In this document: positions 26,215-33,861 of the stretch, piece by piece
Layout of the letters: each line of letters begins with the position of its first letter
Position numbering within the stretch: the first letter of the stretch is position 1
Source: JAIEOG01 sp964519985
GTDB lineage: Bacteria > Bdellovibrionota > FAC87 > UBA2466
Assembly (NCBI GenBank): GCA_964519985.1
Contig: CAZFMF010000004.1
Location: 62,001 to 126,000, forward strand
Reading direction: 5' to 3'
DNA length: 64,000 nucleotides
Program-made: the position numbers and the translations under genes
The notes under the pieces: generated by a model
What the model saw: the letters and a program-made list of their open reading frames with translations, nothing else
Told to the model about the DNA's origin: nothing
The model's database searches: none

Positions 26215-27087
26215 TTAGTCGAGCCGCTTCAGCGAATACTGATGCAACGATTGCCAGTTATGCTGGAAAGCCTTAATGCAGGTGGACAGATAACGATCAT
26301 AGTCGTCAAAAACCTGTTTGCCCCATTTATTCAGAATGGTTTTTTCGTTTTGGCGTAGGCGATCGCGCCAGTGCCAAGTCGTCTTTTCGTAGTCGAAGCG
26401 GCGGGAATACATCTCCACCACTTCGAAGTATGGGATGGCCGCGACCACGATGTCTTCCGCGCGCGGAGTGACTGCATTCGGGAAGATCACGTAGGTTGCG
26501 TGACGGAGATCGTCTAGGTCTTGTTTGCCGCGCGGAACGCCGCAACGGGTGATCGCTTGTAAGCCGAAATACGCACCCGGCTTCGACCAGGAGTGAGCAC
26601 GACGGAAATAGTCGCGATAAAGTTCAATCGCTTTGCCGGCGCGGGCCGCTTCCGGGCTAACGATGTGTTCCACCATGCAGATGCTCATGAGGGCATCGAA
26701 TTTTTTTGGCGCCTCGTAGTGCAGATAGTTCTGGCAGGTAGCAGTGACATTCTTCATGCCCTCTGTGCGCTCGACACATTTTTTGTGTTGTTCCGCGCTC
26801 AGCGTAAAACCATGGACGTCCGGAATTTTGTTAACGGTCGCTTGGTATTCAATATTCGCGCCCCAGCCGCAACCGATGTCCAAAACACTTTGGGTCTCGG
26901 GGCCAATGTGGGCGAGCTTGGAAAGAAATTTCAGTTTGTTTAATTGCGCGGCTTCAAAGTTGTCCGAATATTTTTCTCGGTCTTCGAAGAGCGCACAGGT
27001 GTAGTTCATTTTTTCATCCAGCCACAGCTGGAAGAAGTCGTTACTGACTCCATAGGAGACTTCGACGTCGGCCTGCGATGATCCCAT
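26215..27087 (-). CDS. CFA synthase-like SAM-dependent methyltransferase
   Basis: 290 residues of the cyclopropane-fatty-acid-synthase/mycolic-acid-methyltransferase type. YGVSNDFFQLW (12-22), the YTCALFED segment (29-36) and SAM motif I VLDIGCGWG (68-76) are characteristic. It lacks the extra N-terminal domain of E. coli Cfa. It is first in a minus-strand run (methyltransferase, ACP, FAAL, desaturase, corA) and diverges from the alpha-oxoamine synthase gene. It could cyclopropanate or methylate the acyl chain, or N-methylate a product; the sequence cannot tell which. Confidence 0.85.
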   Translation of the reverse strand: MGSSQADVEVSYGVSNDFFQLWLDEKMNYTCALFEDREKYSDNFEAAQLNKLKFLSKLAHIGPETQSVLDIGCGWGANIEYQATVNKIPDVHGFTLSAEQHKKCVERTEGMKNVTATCQNYLHYEAPKKFDALMSICMVEHIVSPEAARAGKAIELYRDYFRRAHSWSKPGAYFGLQAITRCGVPRGKQDLDDLRHATYVIFPNAVTPRAEDIVVAAIPYFEVVEMYSRRFDYEKTTWHWRDRLRQNEKTILNKWGKQVFDDYDRYLSTCIKAFQHNWQSLHQYSLKRLD

Positions 27088-27162
27088 TCCTTACCCTCAC
27101 AACAAATTTGAGTCAGCTTCTTAGGTACCAAATGGTCAGACAGTATGGTAGCAAAAATAGCG

Positions 27163-27191
27163 TTGAGACGGGTTGAACCGGACCCTAACAA
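27163..27191 (+). promoter_or_regulatory. Possible sigma-70 promoter of the alpha-oxoamine synthase gene
   Basis: TTGAGA at 27163-27168 and TAACAA at 27186-27191 are separated by 17 bases. They lie upstream of the GTG start at 27225, which is itself preceded by AAGGAG. The 137-base gap between the two divergent genes presumably also holds the promoter for the minus-strand genes, but none is clear. Confidence 0.35.
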
Positions 27192-27224
27192 ACGGTCGAA
27201 AACACTGTACTAAGGAGCTGGGAC

Positions 27225-28586
27225 GTGGAAGTTCAGACCCCCGCGCCAACCCCCGGGGGGAAGGCGCCGGCCAATCCGAACGAGATCGAAGCACTGAGCA
27301 ATGAAGCCGTTCAGATTTCGAATCGCGACTACTTGATCCAGCAACACTGCGCGTCATTGGGCGTCGATCACTCCGACGTTTTCGCCAAGGCCCGCACTTA
27401 CTCCAACACGATTCACCGCCTGCGAAAAACCGGCGTGATGCAGTACGGCGTTCCGATTGAGTCCAAGCCGGGCCCAACCGTAACCATGGAATTTTTTGGT
27501 GAAAAGCGAACGATGATCATGTTCGCCAGTAACGACTATCTGAATCTTTCCACGGATCCGCGCGTGCACGACGCGATCATTCGCACGATGAAGGACTACG
27601 GCGTAGGGGCCGGAAGTTCTCGCGTGGGGACGGGATTTTCTTACATCCATCAACAGCTCGAGGAAAAACTCGCCGCGGCATTCGGTAAGCAGGCCGCCAT
27701 TCTATTTCCGACCGGGTACGACGCCATCGCTTCGCCGGCGATGACCCTCATGACGCCCAACGATCGTGTCATTATCGATGGATCGGCTCACGCTTGTATT
27801 TTGGAAGGTGCACACTTAAGCGGAGCAACGGTCCGCGTTTTTGCCCACAATGCCCCCGATCGATTGGATGAAGCGCTTCGTCGGGCCCGGGAAAAAAGTC
27901 CGACCAGCGGATTGTTGGTGATCGTCGAAGGCGCGTACAGCATGGATGGCGACATCGTGCGCTTGCCGGAGATCGTGGCGACCTGCCGCAAATACGGGGC
28001 ACGACTTTTGGTCGATGAAGCCCACTCGGTCGGCGTGCACGGGAAATTCGGTCACGGGGTTTGTGAACATTTTGGCATGGCCGCTGAAGTCGACATGATC
28101 GGTGGGACCTTTAGCAAGTCATTGGGCGCGACCGGTGGATTCATCGCCGCGGATCGCGATGTCATCACCTATTTAAATTTCATGTCGCGCAAGATCATCT
28201 TTAGCGCGGCCTTGCCGCCCATTCTGGTGGCGGGCGTGGGTGCGGCTTTGGAAATCATGGAGTCGGATCCCAGCTTGCGGGAAAAACTTTGGGAAAACGT
28301 GCGTTATCTGGGCGCCGGTATGCGCCAAATCGGCGCCAATGTCTTGGGTACCGACACCGCTTCGGTTCCGATTCTGATCGGTAATGACGGGGTGATGTTC
28401 GGCTTTACGCAGGAACTCATCCGCGAAGGAATTTTTACCTTTCCGGCGGTGTATCCCACGGTGGCCAAAGGAAGGTCTACCTTCCGTCTCGCTCTGCAGA
28501 GCCAACACAAACGGGAAGACTTGGATCACACGATTGAAGTTTTTGATCGCTTGCTGAAGAAGTACGAAGTCGGGAAAGGGCACTAG
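27225..28586 (+). CDS. Alpha-oxoamine synthase (serine palmitoyltransferase/KBL-like)
   Basis: 453 residues of the PLP fold-type I alpha-oxoamine synthase family. Motifs: ASNDYLNLS (101-109), GSAHA (H189, stacks on PLP), DEAHSVG (D264, H267) and the PLP lysine K298 in GTFSKSLGATGGF. Family members join an acyl thioester to an amino acid with loss of CO2: serine palmitoyltransferase, BioF, KBL, ALAS, CqsA. With a FAAL and a dedicated ACP next door, use of acyl-ACP and formation of a long-chain amino-ketone (3-ketosphinganine type) is the best guess. No bio or hem genes are nearby. An extra N-terminal segment of about 60 residues precedes the core. GTG start with AAGGAG ribosome site. Confidence 0.85.
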   Translation: MEVQTPAPTPGGKAPANPNEIEALSNEAVQISNRDYLIQQHCASLGVDHSDVFAKARTYSNTIHRLRKTGVMQYGVPIESKPGPTVTMEFFGEKRTMIMFASNDYLNLSTDPRVHDAIIRTMKDYGVGAGSSRVGTGFSYIHQQLEEKLAAAFGKQAAILFPTGYDAIASPAMTLMTPNDRVIIDGSAHACILEGAHLSGATVRVFAHNAPDRLDEALRRAREKSPTSGLLVIVEGAYSMDGDIVRLPEIVATCRKYGARLLVDEAHSVGVHGKFGHGVCEHFGMAAEVDMIGGTFSKSLGATGGFIAADRDVITYLNFMSRKIIFSAALPPILVAGVGAALEIMESDPSLREKLWENVRYLGAGMRQIGANVLGTDTASVPILIGNDGVMFGFTQELIREGIFTFPAVYPTVAKGRSTFRLALQSQHKREDLDHTIEVFDRLLKKYEVGKGH

Positions 28587-28588
28587 TC

Positions 28589-28664
28589 GTTATTGTGAGG
28601 GGCCGAAGGCCCCGAAGCAATCTCGCATCCGTGGATGCGAGGTAGCTTCGCTACCCTTGCGAGG
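28589..28664. repeat. GTCATTGCGAG-family palindromic element
   Basis: Variant start gttattgtgagg, then ggccgaaggcc and gaagcaatc. The central hairpin is CGCATCC gt GGATGCG (28624-28639), followed by a small gtagc/gctac hairpin and cttgcgagga. It lies two bases after the stop of the alpha-oxoamine synthase gene and just before the convergent gene's stop. Confidence 0.78.
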
Positions 28665-28665
28665 A

Positions 28666-29253
28666 CTAGAGAAATAGCGCGCTGACCGCGCGGTCGCCCA
28701 GTTTCACCGTTGCGTTGTCGCGTCCTTTGCGACTCACTTTGAGTTCTTTGCCCGAGGGCAGAATGATATTCCCCTGAATGTTTCCCGTCTCGCGATCGAG
28801 CTTGAAATCTCGGACCTTCACCTTGGTGGTATCGAGGTAGGCGGTGAAGAGTTCGGGGTCGCCCGGCTTTCCGTAGAAGAGGGTGAAAAGCACCGCCGCC
28901 CCTTTTTCGGAAGCGACCACGCCGCCGATCAACCGGTCCTTCAAGTGTTCGCTGAAAAACTTGCCCTTACGGTCCACAAAGTAAGCTTTGCCCTCGGGTT
29001 CGACAAAAATCACGGTATTGCCGAACCACGCGCTTTTCTTGTCCGGGTTGGTCAAGATGGTCAGGGTCTTTCCGTTCGCCTTGAGCAGCGTCCCTGCATT
29101 TTCCTTGAGTATCGCCTTTTCCCGGTCGCTTTGAAGGGTTGGGGTTTCGCCCAAACGATCCAACAGACCCCGGTGTTTGGCCAACAGCTTTTCGAGCGGG
29201 TTGCCGAAAGCGGTCGCCGACCACAGGACGCAAGCCAGGAGGAGGTGTCGCAT
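28666..29253 (-). CDS. Exported protein, unknown function
   Basis: 195 residues with signal peptide MRHLLLACVLWSATAFG. The mature part is a Lys-rich helical start followed by beta-rich sequence (AYFVDRKGKFFSEHL, VVASEKGAAVLFTLFYGKPG, NIILPSGKELKVSRKGRD) with no known motif. ATG at 29253 was chosen because the signal peptide begins there; upstream codons in frame are not signal-like. It is convergent with the alpha-oxoamine synthase gene and divergent from the hydrolase gene. It is probably periplasmic. Confidence 0.65.
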   Translation of the reverse strand: MRHLLLACVLWSATAFGNPLEKLLAKHRGLLDRLGETPTLQSDREKAILKENAGTLLKANGKTLTILTNPDKKSAWFGNTVIFVEPEGKAYFVDRKGKFFSEHLKDRLIGGVVASEKGAAVLFTLFYGKPGDPELFTAYLDTTKVKVRDFKLDRETGNIQGNIILPSGKELKVSRKGRDNATVKLGDRAVSALFL

Positions 29254-29363
29254 TCCACCGATTTTACCACCCCCTCCCGCCAAACGCCTTGATTGCGTTG
29301 AGGCCATTGGGGACAGAAAAAATTTCACTCGGTACGGGGGACTTGTTGTAGGATCGCGATTCG

Positions 29364-30158
29364 ATGGGAGCCTTATTCGTCGCGGTTTTCGCGGTAGCAG
29401 CCACCCTCTATGGGGTCACCGCCCTGGTCCTCTATTTCCGCCAGCGGTCCTTGCAATACAGCCCCACCCGTAAAGACGCCCAGGGAAAAGGGAACGCGAA
29501 GTTCAAACCTTGGCGAAACGCCCAGGGAGAATTTCTCGGTTATTTCCGGCCGGCCACGGATCCGCGCCGTATCGTCCTTTTCTTTCATGGGGGGGCAGGG
29601 GAGGCCCTGGATCGCGACTGGGCGGATGAGCTGGTCCCCGAACGGGACCTTTTGGTGCTGGCCGAGTATCCCGGTTATGGAGCGCGGAGTGGGACGATTA
29701 CGGAAGCGAATTTAATTGCCGATTCCGAACGGCTGGTGGCGGAAGCCCACCGGGCTTGGGGACCCCTGCCCATTTTGGCGGTGGGTGAGAGCCTGGGATG
29801 CGCCATCGCCGCCCGACTCGCTTCGGCATTCAAAGTGGCGCGCTTGGCTTTGATTACCCCCTTTGCTTCCGGGGAGGCAGTAGCCGCCAAGCACTACCGT
29901 TATCTGCCCGTTAGGTGGATGCTTAAGGACAAGTACCGATTGGAGCAGCATCTCCAGACGTCGCGCGTTCCCCTTCATGTCGTGCATGGGACTTTGGATG
30001 AGTACATACCGCTCGAGCATGGGCGGGCAGTTTTTCAGGCGTATCAGGGCACGGAAAAGTCCTTTGACGAGGTTCCTGGTTTTGGCCACACCAATATCGC
30101 CCACGCCGTTTTGCACTCCCCTTTCACGGCGCGCTTCCGTCAGTTCATCTCTGAATAG
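29364..30158 (+). CDS. Membrane-anchored alpha/beta hydrolase
   Basis: 264 residues. An N-terminal helix (about 3-25) anchors it, followed by an alpha/beta hydrolase fold: oxyanion motif FFHGGAG (73-79), nucleophile elbow VGESLG, acid in HGTLDEYIP and histidine in GFGHTNI. This layout matches the ABHD13/BEM46-like group of membrane-tethered serine hydrolases. The substrate is unknown; lipids or peptidoglycan-linked esters are possible. Its nearest neighbours upstream are the lipid genes, but there is no operon link. Confidence 0.8.
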   Translation: MGALFVAVFAVAATLYGVTALVLYFRQRSLQYSPTRKDAQGKGNAKFKPWRNAQGEFLGYFRPATDPRRIVLFFHGGAGEALDRDWADELVPERDLLVLAEYPGYGARSGTITEANLIADSERLVAEAHRAWGPLPILAVGESLGCAIAARLASAFKVARLALITPFASGEAVAAKHYRYLPVRWMLKDKYRLEQHLQTSRVPLHVVHGTLDEYIPLEHGRAVFQAYQGTEKSFDEVPGFGHTNIAHAVLHSPFTARFRQFISE

Positions 30159-30216
30159 CGATTCTCGAATCTGAAAAGAATTGCCCCGCGATTCGCCTTT
30201 CCGCGTTCAAAAAATC

Positions 30217-30231
30217 TGGCATCGCTTTTGC
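30217..30231 (+). promoter_or_regulatory. Sigma-54-like promoter
   Basis: TGGCATCGCTTTTGC places GG and GC exactly 10 bases apart, as in the -24/-12 elements of RpoN promoters (consensus TGGCAC-N5-TTGC). It lies in a stretch with no recognised gene and would start transcription near 30243. A terminator hairpin follows at 30366. No activator-binding site was identified upstream. Confidence 0.4.
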
Positions 30232-30242
30232 TTTTGAGTATG

Positions 30243-30395
30243 GGCGAGGAGAACGACGGAAGTGAAAAGCCGTTACCAAAAAGTTTTGAAATCAGGTGCC
30301 GGGAGCTGGAGAGGCTCCTCACGTCAAACGAACCTACCTAATATCCGCTGAACACTCTTGCCGATAAAGAGGCGGGCTGCACCGCCCGCCTCTTT
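30243..30395 (+). ncRNA. Candidate small RNA (about 150 nt)
   Basis: The region between the sigma-54-like promoter and the hairpin at 30366-30395 would give a transcript of about 150 nt. It contains an internal stem ggagc-tggaga-ggctcc. A 33-codon reading frame (ATG 30240 to stop 30341, starting MGEENDGSEKPLPK) overlaps it but has no ribosome site and would start upstream of the predicted transcript. The whole gap 30159-30551 otherwise holds only a palindromic repeat. This is a prediction from promoter and terminator signals, not a recognised RNA family. Confidence 0.3.
30366..30395 (+). terminator. Strong GC-rich terminator-type hairpin
   Basis: A perfect 12-bp stem, AAAGAGGCGGGC / GCCCGCCTCTTT, with loop TGCACC. 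The U-run is only three bases (plus TCT inside the stem), so it may work as a bidirectional hairpin. It is 208 bases after the hydrolase stop and 157 bases beyond the glycosyltransferase stop on the other strand. Confidence 0.6.
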
Positions 30396-30409
30396 ACCGC
30401 CTCCCCTCT

Positions 30410-30501
30410 GTCATTGCGAGGGCCGCAGGCCCCGGCCAGACGGCAGTCGAAGCCCGCATCGCGGAGCGATGCGAGATTCCTTCGCTTGCGCTCGGAATGA
30501 C
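30410..30501. repeat. GTCATTGCGAG palindromic element, full length
   Basis: Starts gtcattgcgagggccgcagg and ends gctcggaatgac. The central hairpin is CGCATCGC gga GCGATGCG (30455-30473). An extra ccggccagacggc segment interrupts the left arm compared with other copies. Confidence 0.8.
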
Positions 30502-30551
30502 ACACCTGGTGCCGCAGTGCGCCCGGTGCTCTTTGGCCTCAGTGTCGGGGA

Positions 30552-31418
30552 CTAGCGGCAAATCTGGTAGTTGCGAAATTCGCCCAGGCGAAAGGGGAAG
30601 AAAGTCTCCCAGAGCAAAGTCAGGGCATTTTTGATCTCATTCTTGTCCCATTTCCGACGGCATTTGGCAGGGTCAAACGTGTTGGGCGTTGCGACGCGTT
30701 CTGCCATCACTTTCGGATGAGTGCCCCGGTACTTGCGCAGGCCCACGTGCCGGTGCAGCTCAACGCTTTCGGGCTCGGTCTTCGGGGTTTCGCCCCACCA
30801 TAGGGCCATTTCGGCCGACTTGGCTCCCAAGGAATCGGGAGTGCGCACGTAGCCGTAGTGGAAAACCCGCGCCTGAGCGGGAAACACGTTCAGGCGTTGG
30901 CCGTTGCGGCGAAAGCCCTGGGCGTCGCGAAAGGCTTCGATGCCCCGCCCGTTCTTGAAGAGTCGGACCTCGCGCCGGTACCAGTTGCGTCCACGGATTT
31001 CATACTGATAGCTGCCGTAGAAGTGCCGGTACTCGAAGACCAGGCCATCGATATCGTGGCGGCTGTCCGCTTTGCCCATGGCCGCGCGGATGGCCGGAAA
31101 GTCTTTATCGTGGATCACCTCGTCGGCCTGGATGTAAAAGCACCAGCGCCCATGGCATTCCTTCAGGGCCAAGTCGGATTGGTGCTTCAGCTGAAAGCCG
31201 CCCGACTGCCCCTCCCGTTCCCAAACGGTATCGAGCACCCGCACCTTACCCGGAAACTCCCGTTCGAGCTGAGCGCAAAGCGCGCGGGTTTCGTCCTCGG
31301 ACTTTCCGCAGTTAATGATGAATTCGTCGCAAAGGGGCATCACGGAACGCACACTTTCCAAGAACGGATAGTTCAGTCGGACGGCGTTCCGGACGATGGT
31401 GAAACCGCTGATTCTCAT
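30552..31418 (-). CDS. GT2-like glycosyltransferase
   Basis: 288 residues resembling family 2 glycosyltransferases of the small SPS-like kind. The N-terminus ISGFTIVRNAVRLNYPFLES is the usual opening. CDEFIINCGKSEDET gives the second strand, and WCFYIQADEVIHD carries the metal-binding acidic motif (QADE in place of DxD, as in this subgroup). Start ATG overlaps the ychF stop (TGATG), so it is translated from the same mRNA as ychF, an unusual partner. The sugar donor and acceptor are unknown; it may act on envelope glycans. Confidence 0.75.
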   Translation of the reverse strand: MRISGFTIVRNAVRLNYPFLESVRSVMPLCDEFIINCGKSEDETRALCAQLEREFPGKVRVLDTVWEREGQSGGFQLKHQSDLALKECHGRWCFYIQADEVIHDKDFPAIRAAMGKADSRHDIDGLVFEYRHFYGSYQYEIRGRNWYRREVRLFKNGRGIEAFRDAQGFRRNGQRLNVFPAQARVFHYGYVRTPDSLGAKSAEMALWWGETPKTEPESVELHRHVGLRKYRGTHPKVMAERVATPNTFDPAKCRRKWDKNEIKNALTLLWETFFPFRLGEFRNYQICR

Positions 31419-32500
31419 CACACGTTGAAGCGGAAGTTGAGTACGTCGCCGGCCTGCACGGTGTACTCCTTGCCTTCTTGGCGGAGAAGGCCCGCTTCCT
31501 TGATTTTCTGTTCACTGCCCAGGCGCACAAGGTCATCGCTCTTGTAGCATTCGGCACAAATGAAGCCGCGCTCGAAATCGGTGTGGATGACGCCGGCCGC
31601 CTGAGGCGCCTTTGTTCCCTTATGGATCGTCCACGCCCGGGTTTCTTTCACGCCAGCCGTGTAATAGGTGCACAGGCCCAAAACATCCTGCACGGAACGG
31701 ATAAAGCGATTGAGGCCGGGTTCTTCGAGTCCCATGGCGTCCAGAAATTCCTTCCGTTCGCCTTCGGGCAGCTGGGCGATTTCCGACTCCATGCCACCGT
31801 CGAGCATCATGAAGTTGGCTTTCTCTTTTTCCGCGATGGCCTTCACTTTGTCGGCGTAGGTCTTGTCCTGCGCATTCGAGCTGATATTGGCCACGTATAA
31901 AACTGGTTTGGCCGAAATCAAAAAGAGCGAGCGCATGAAATCCGCGTCCTTCGGATCGGTGGGCAGGCTGCGTGCCGGATTGCCGGCGTTCATATGCGCT
32001 TGGAGCGCATCGAGAATTTCAGAATTCTTCTTCGCATCCTTATCGCCGGTTTTGGCGGCACGCTTTTCCTTCTCGGCGCGTTTTTCAATCGACTGCAGGT
32101 CGGCCAAGATCAATTCGGTGTTGATGACTTCCACGTCGCGCTCGGGGTCTACGGAGCCGTCCACGTGGACGATGTCGTCGTTCACGAAGCAGCGTACGAG
32201 GTGGACGATCGCGTCGGTTTCGCGGATGTGCTGGAGAAACTGGTTGCCCAGGCCTTCACCTTTGCTGGCCCCTTTCACGATGCCGGCGATATCGACGATT
32301 TGCACCGTGGCGGGGACGGTCTTGAGCGTCTTGACGATGTCGGAGATTTCCTTAAGCCGCTGATCCGGAACGGTGAAAATTCCGACATTGGGCTCAATCG
32401 TGCAGAAAGGGTAATTTGCCGCTTCGGCTTTCGCCGAGCCCAAGGTGTTGAAAAGCGTCGATTTGCCGACGTTGGGCAATCCGACAATTCCGCACTTCAT
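31418..32500 (-). CDS. ychF: YchF/OLA1-family ATPase
   Basis: 360 residues, normal length for YchF. P-loop GLPNVGKST (7-15), the GASKGEGLGNQFL switch segment and the C-terminal TGS domain (YYTAGVKETRAWTI, then GVIHTDFERGFICAE) are present. The family is Obg-related but ATP-binding, is associated with ribosomes and helps control the oxidative stress response. ATG at 32500 overlaps the pth stop by four bases; pth-ychF adjacency is conserved in many proteobacteria. Confidence 0.96.
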   Translation of the reverse strand: MKCGIVGLPNVGKSTLFNTLGSAKAEAANYPFCTIEPNVGIFTVPDQRLKEISDIVKTLKTVPATVQIVDIAGIVKGASKGEGLGNQFLQHIRETDAIVHLVRCFVNDDIVHVDGSVDPERDVEVINTELILADLQSIEKRAEKEKRAAKTGDKDAKKNSEILDALQAHMNAGNPARSLPTDPKDADFMRSLFLISAKPVLYVANISSNAQDKTYADKVKAIAEKEKANFMMLDGGMESEIAQLPEGERKEFLDAMGLEEPGLNRFIRSVQDVLGLCTYYTAGVKETRAWTIHKGTKAPQAAGVIHTDFERGFICAECYKSDDLVRLGSEQKIKEAGLLRQEGKEYTVQAGDVLNFRFNV

Positions 32501-33063
32501 TTCGTTTCGCTCCGTAAGTTCACAACATTCATCGCTTTGGCCACGCCCTCTTTCAGGCAAGCTTCCACGCCATCGGCCGCGCGATCGACAATAGCTTCAT
32601 AGTCCGCCCGCTGAAAGGCAGGAATTTCGGTCAAAACATGGTCGGCGGGTGCCAAACGGTCCGACCGACCGACCCCAATGCGGAGGCGAGGGTACTCGTC
32701 CGTTCCCAGACTTTCGGTGACGGACTTCAAGCCGTTATGGCCGCCCGAACCGCCCTTCATGCGCAGTCGCAAGGTGAATTCCGGCAGGTCGATATCGTCG
32801 GTAATGACCAAAATCGACGCGGGCGGCAACTTATAGAAGTGAGCCGCGGGTTTTACCGACTCGCCCGAGCGGTTCATGAAGGTGAGGGGCTTGAGCAAAA
32901 TGGCCCCGCCGTGCTGTGCGAACTCGCCCTTGTACTTCTGAGTGAAGGTGAGATTCCACCGCCGAGCCAACGCATCTACCACATTGAAGCCAATATTGTG
33001 GCGCGTGTGCCGGTACTTGGGACCCGGATTGCCGAGGCCGACAATGAGAAAAGGCTCTGCCAT
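32497..33063 (-). CDS. pth: Peptidyl-tRNA hydrolase
   Basis: 188 residues, standard length. N12, catalytic H22 (RHTRHNIGF), the LLKPLTFMNRSG segment, DDIDLP and GGSGGHNGLKS are all conserved. It cleaves peptidyl-tRNA released from stalled ribosomes. It sits in the conserved order prs-rplY-pth-ychF. A palindromic repeat ends five bases upstream of its start codon at 33063, occupying the usual ribosome-binding site. Confidence 0.97.
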   Translation of the reverse strand: MAEPFLIVGLGNPGPKYRHTRHNIGFNVVDALARRWNLTFTQKYKGEFAQHGGAILLKPLTFMNRSGESVKPAAHFYKLPPASILVITDDIDLPEFTLRLRMKGGSGGHNGLKSVTESLGTDEYPRLRIGVGRSDRLAPADHVLTEIPAFQRADYEAIVDRAADGVEACLKEGVAKAMNVVNLRSETK

Positions 33064-33068
33064 GAGCT

Positions 33069-33148
33069 GTCATCGCGAGCGTAGCGAAGCGATCCCGCAC
33101 TGCGGAGCAGTGCGAGATTGCTTCGTTGCTTGCGCTCCTCGCAATGAC
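33069..33148. repeat. GTCATTGCGAG palindromic element, complete copy
   Basis: The clearest full copy. Left arm gtcatcgcgagcgtagcgaa, central hairpin CGCACTGC gga GCAGTGCG (33096-33114), right arm ending gctcctcgcaatgac. It fills the gap between rplY and pth, beginning 5 bases from the pth start and ending 8 bases from the rplY stop. Confidence 0.85.
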
Positions 33149-33156
33149 ATTCCCGC

Positions 33157-33846
33157 TTACTTCTTCTTTTCGGCCGCTTTGGCGTCCGGCTTGGCGCCTT
33201 CGGCCGCTGCTGCTTCCCCTTCCGCCGGTTTCTTCTCCGTAATGACTTCCGGAGCCGCGGCTTCGGCCAACGCCGGGGCGGCTTCTTCTTCTTTCGTCGG
33301 AGGCACTACGGTCACGAGGGTCGGGTTCGTGTGGCTGACTTTCTCCAAGCCTTCCGGCAACGTGAGGTCTTCCAAGTGGATAGCCGCACCGATTTTCAGC
33401 GAACTGACGTCGACATCGATATGGCTCGGGATCGCATTGGCGAAGCATCTGACGGCGATATCACGCTCGATGATGTTCTGCACCCCGCCGTCGGCGACGC
33501 CGATCGCGCGACCAATGAAGTTCAACTTAATCGTGACCTCAATTTTGCGGGTCGGGTCGATCTCAATGAGGTCGACGTGGAGCAAAATCCGTTTCAACGG
33601 ATCAATTTGGAAGTCCTTGATCAACGCTTGCTTGCCGTCGAATTCGCCCCCTTTTAGCGTCAATACGCGGTTGCGACCGCCTTCTTGCAGCAAAAGTTTC
33701 GAGATGGGGCGCGGGTCAACCGTGACGCCGCAGCTTTTTCCCATGCCGTACAAAACCGCCGGGAGTTTTCCGGCGCGGCGGGCCTGGCGGGCGGGGCCTT
33801 TGCCCGTTGTCGTTCGTTTGGTTACGTCTAATGAGAGATTTTCCAT
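33157..33846 (-). CDS. rplY: 50S ribosomal protein L25/TL5 (Ctc type)
   Basis: 229 residues, the long TL5/Ctc form of L25 that binds 5S rRNA. The N-terminal RNA-binding domain includes GKGPARQARRAGKLPAVLYG and a VDLIEIDP-like segment; the beta-rich C-terminal domain ends near residue 185. An Ala/Glu/Lys-rich tail of about 40 residues follows. ATG at 33846 is preceded by GAAGGGAA. It follows prs by 15 bases and is in the usual translation cluster. Confidence 0.95.
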   Translation of the reverse strand: MENLSLDVTKRTTTGKGPARQARRAGKLPAVLYGMGKSCGVTVDPRPISKLLLQEGGRNRVLTLKGGEFDGKQALIKDFQIDPLKRILLHVDLIEIDPTRKIEVTIKLNFIGRAIGVADGGVQNIIERDIAVRCFANAIPSHIDVDVSSLKIGAAIHLEDLTLPEGLEKVSHTNPTLVTVVPPTKEEEAAPALAEAAAPEVITEKKPAEGEAAAAEGAKPDAKAAEKKK

Positions 33847-33861
33847 GGGGGTTCCCTTCAA

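Noticed and set aside
27225..28586. BioF (biotin synthesis) as the identity of the oxoamine synthase
   Set aside because: Not excluded, but no other bio genes are near, whereas a FAAL and ACP are; left as a general family call.
30240..30341. 33-codon reading frame in the sRNA region
   Set aside because: Protein-like composition but no ribosome site; kept only as a note in the sRNA entry.
32831..33448. Minus-strand frame across pth, a repeat and rplY
   Set aside because: Out of frame with two certain genes and runs through the palindrome.
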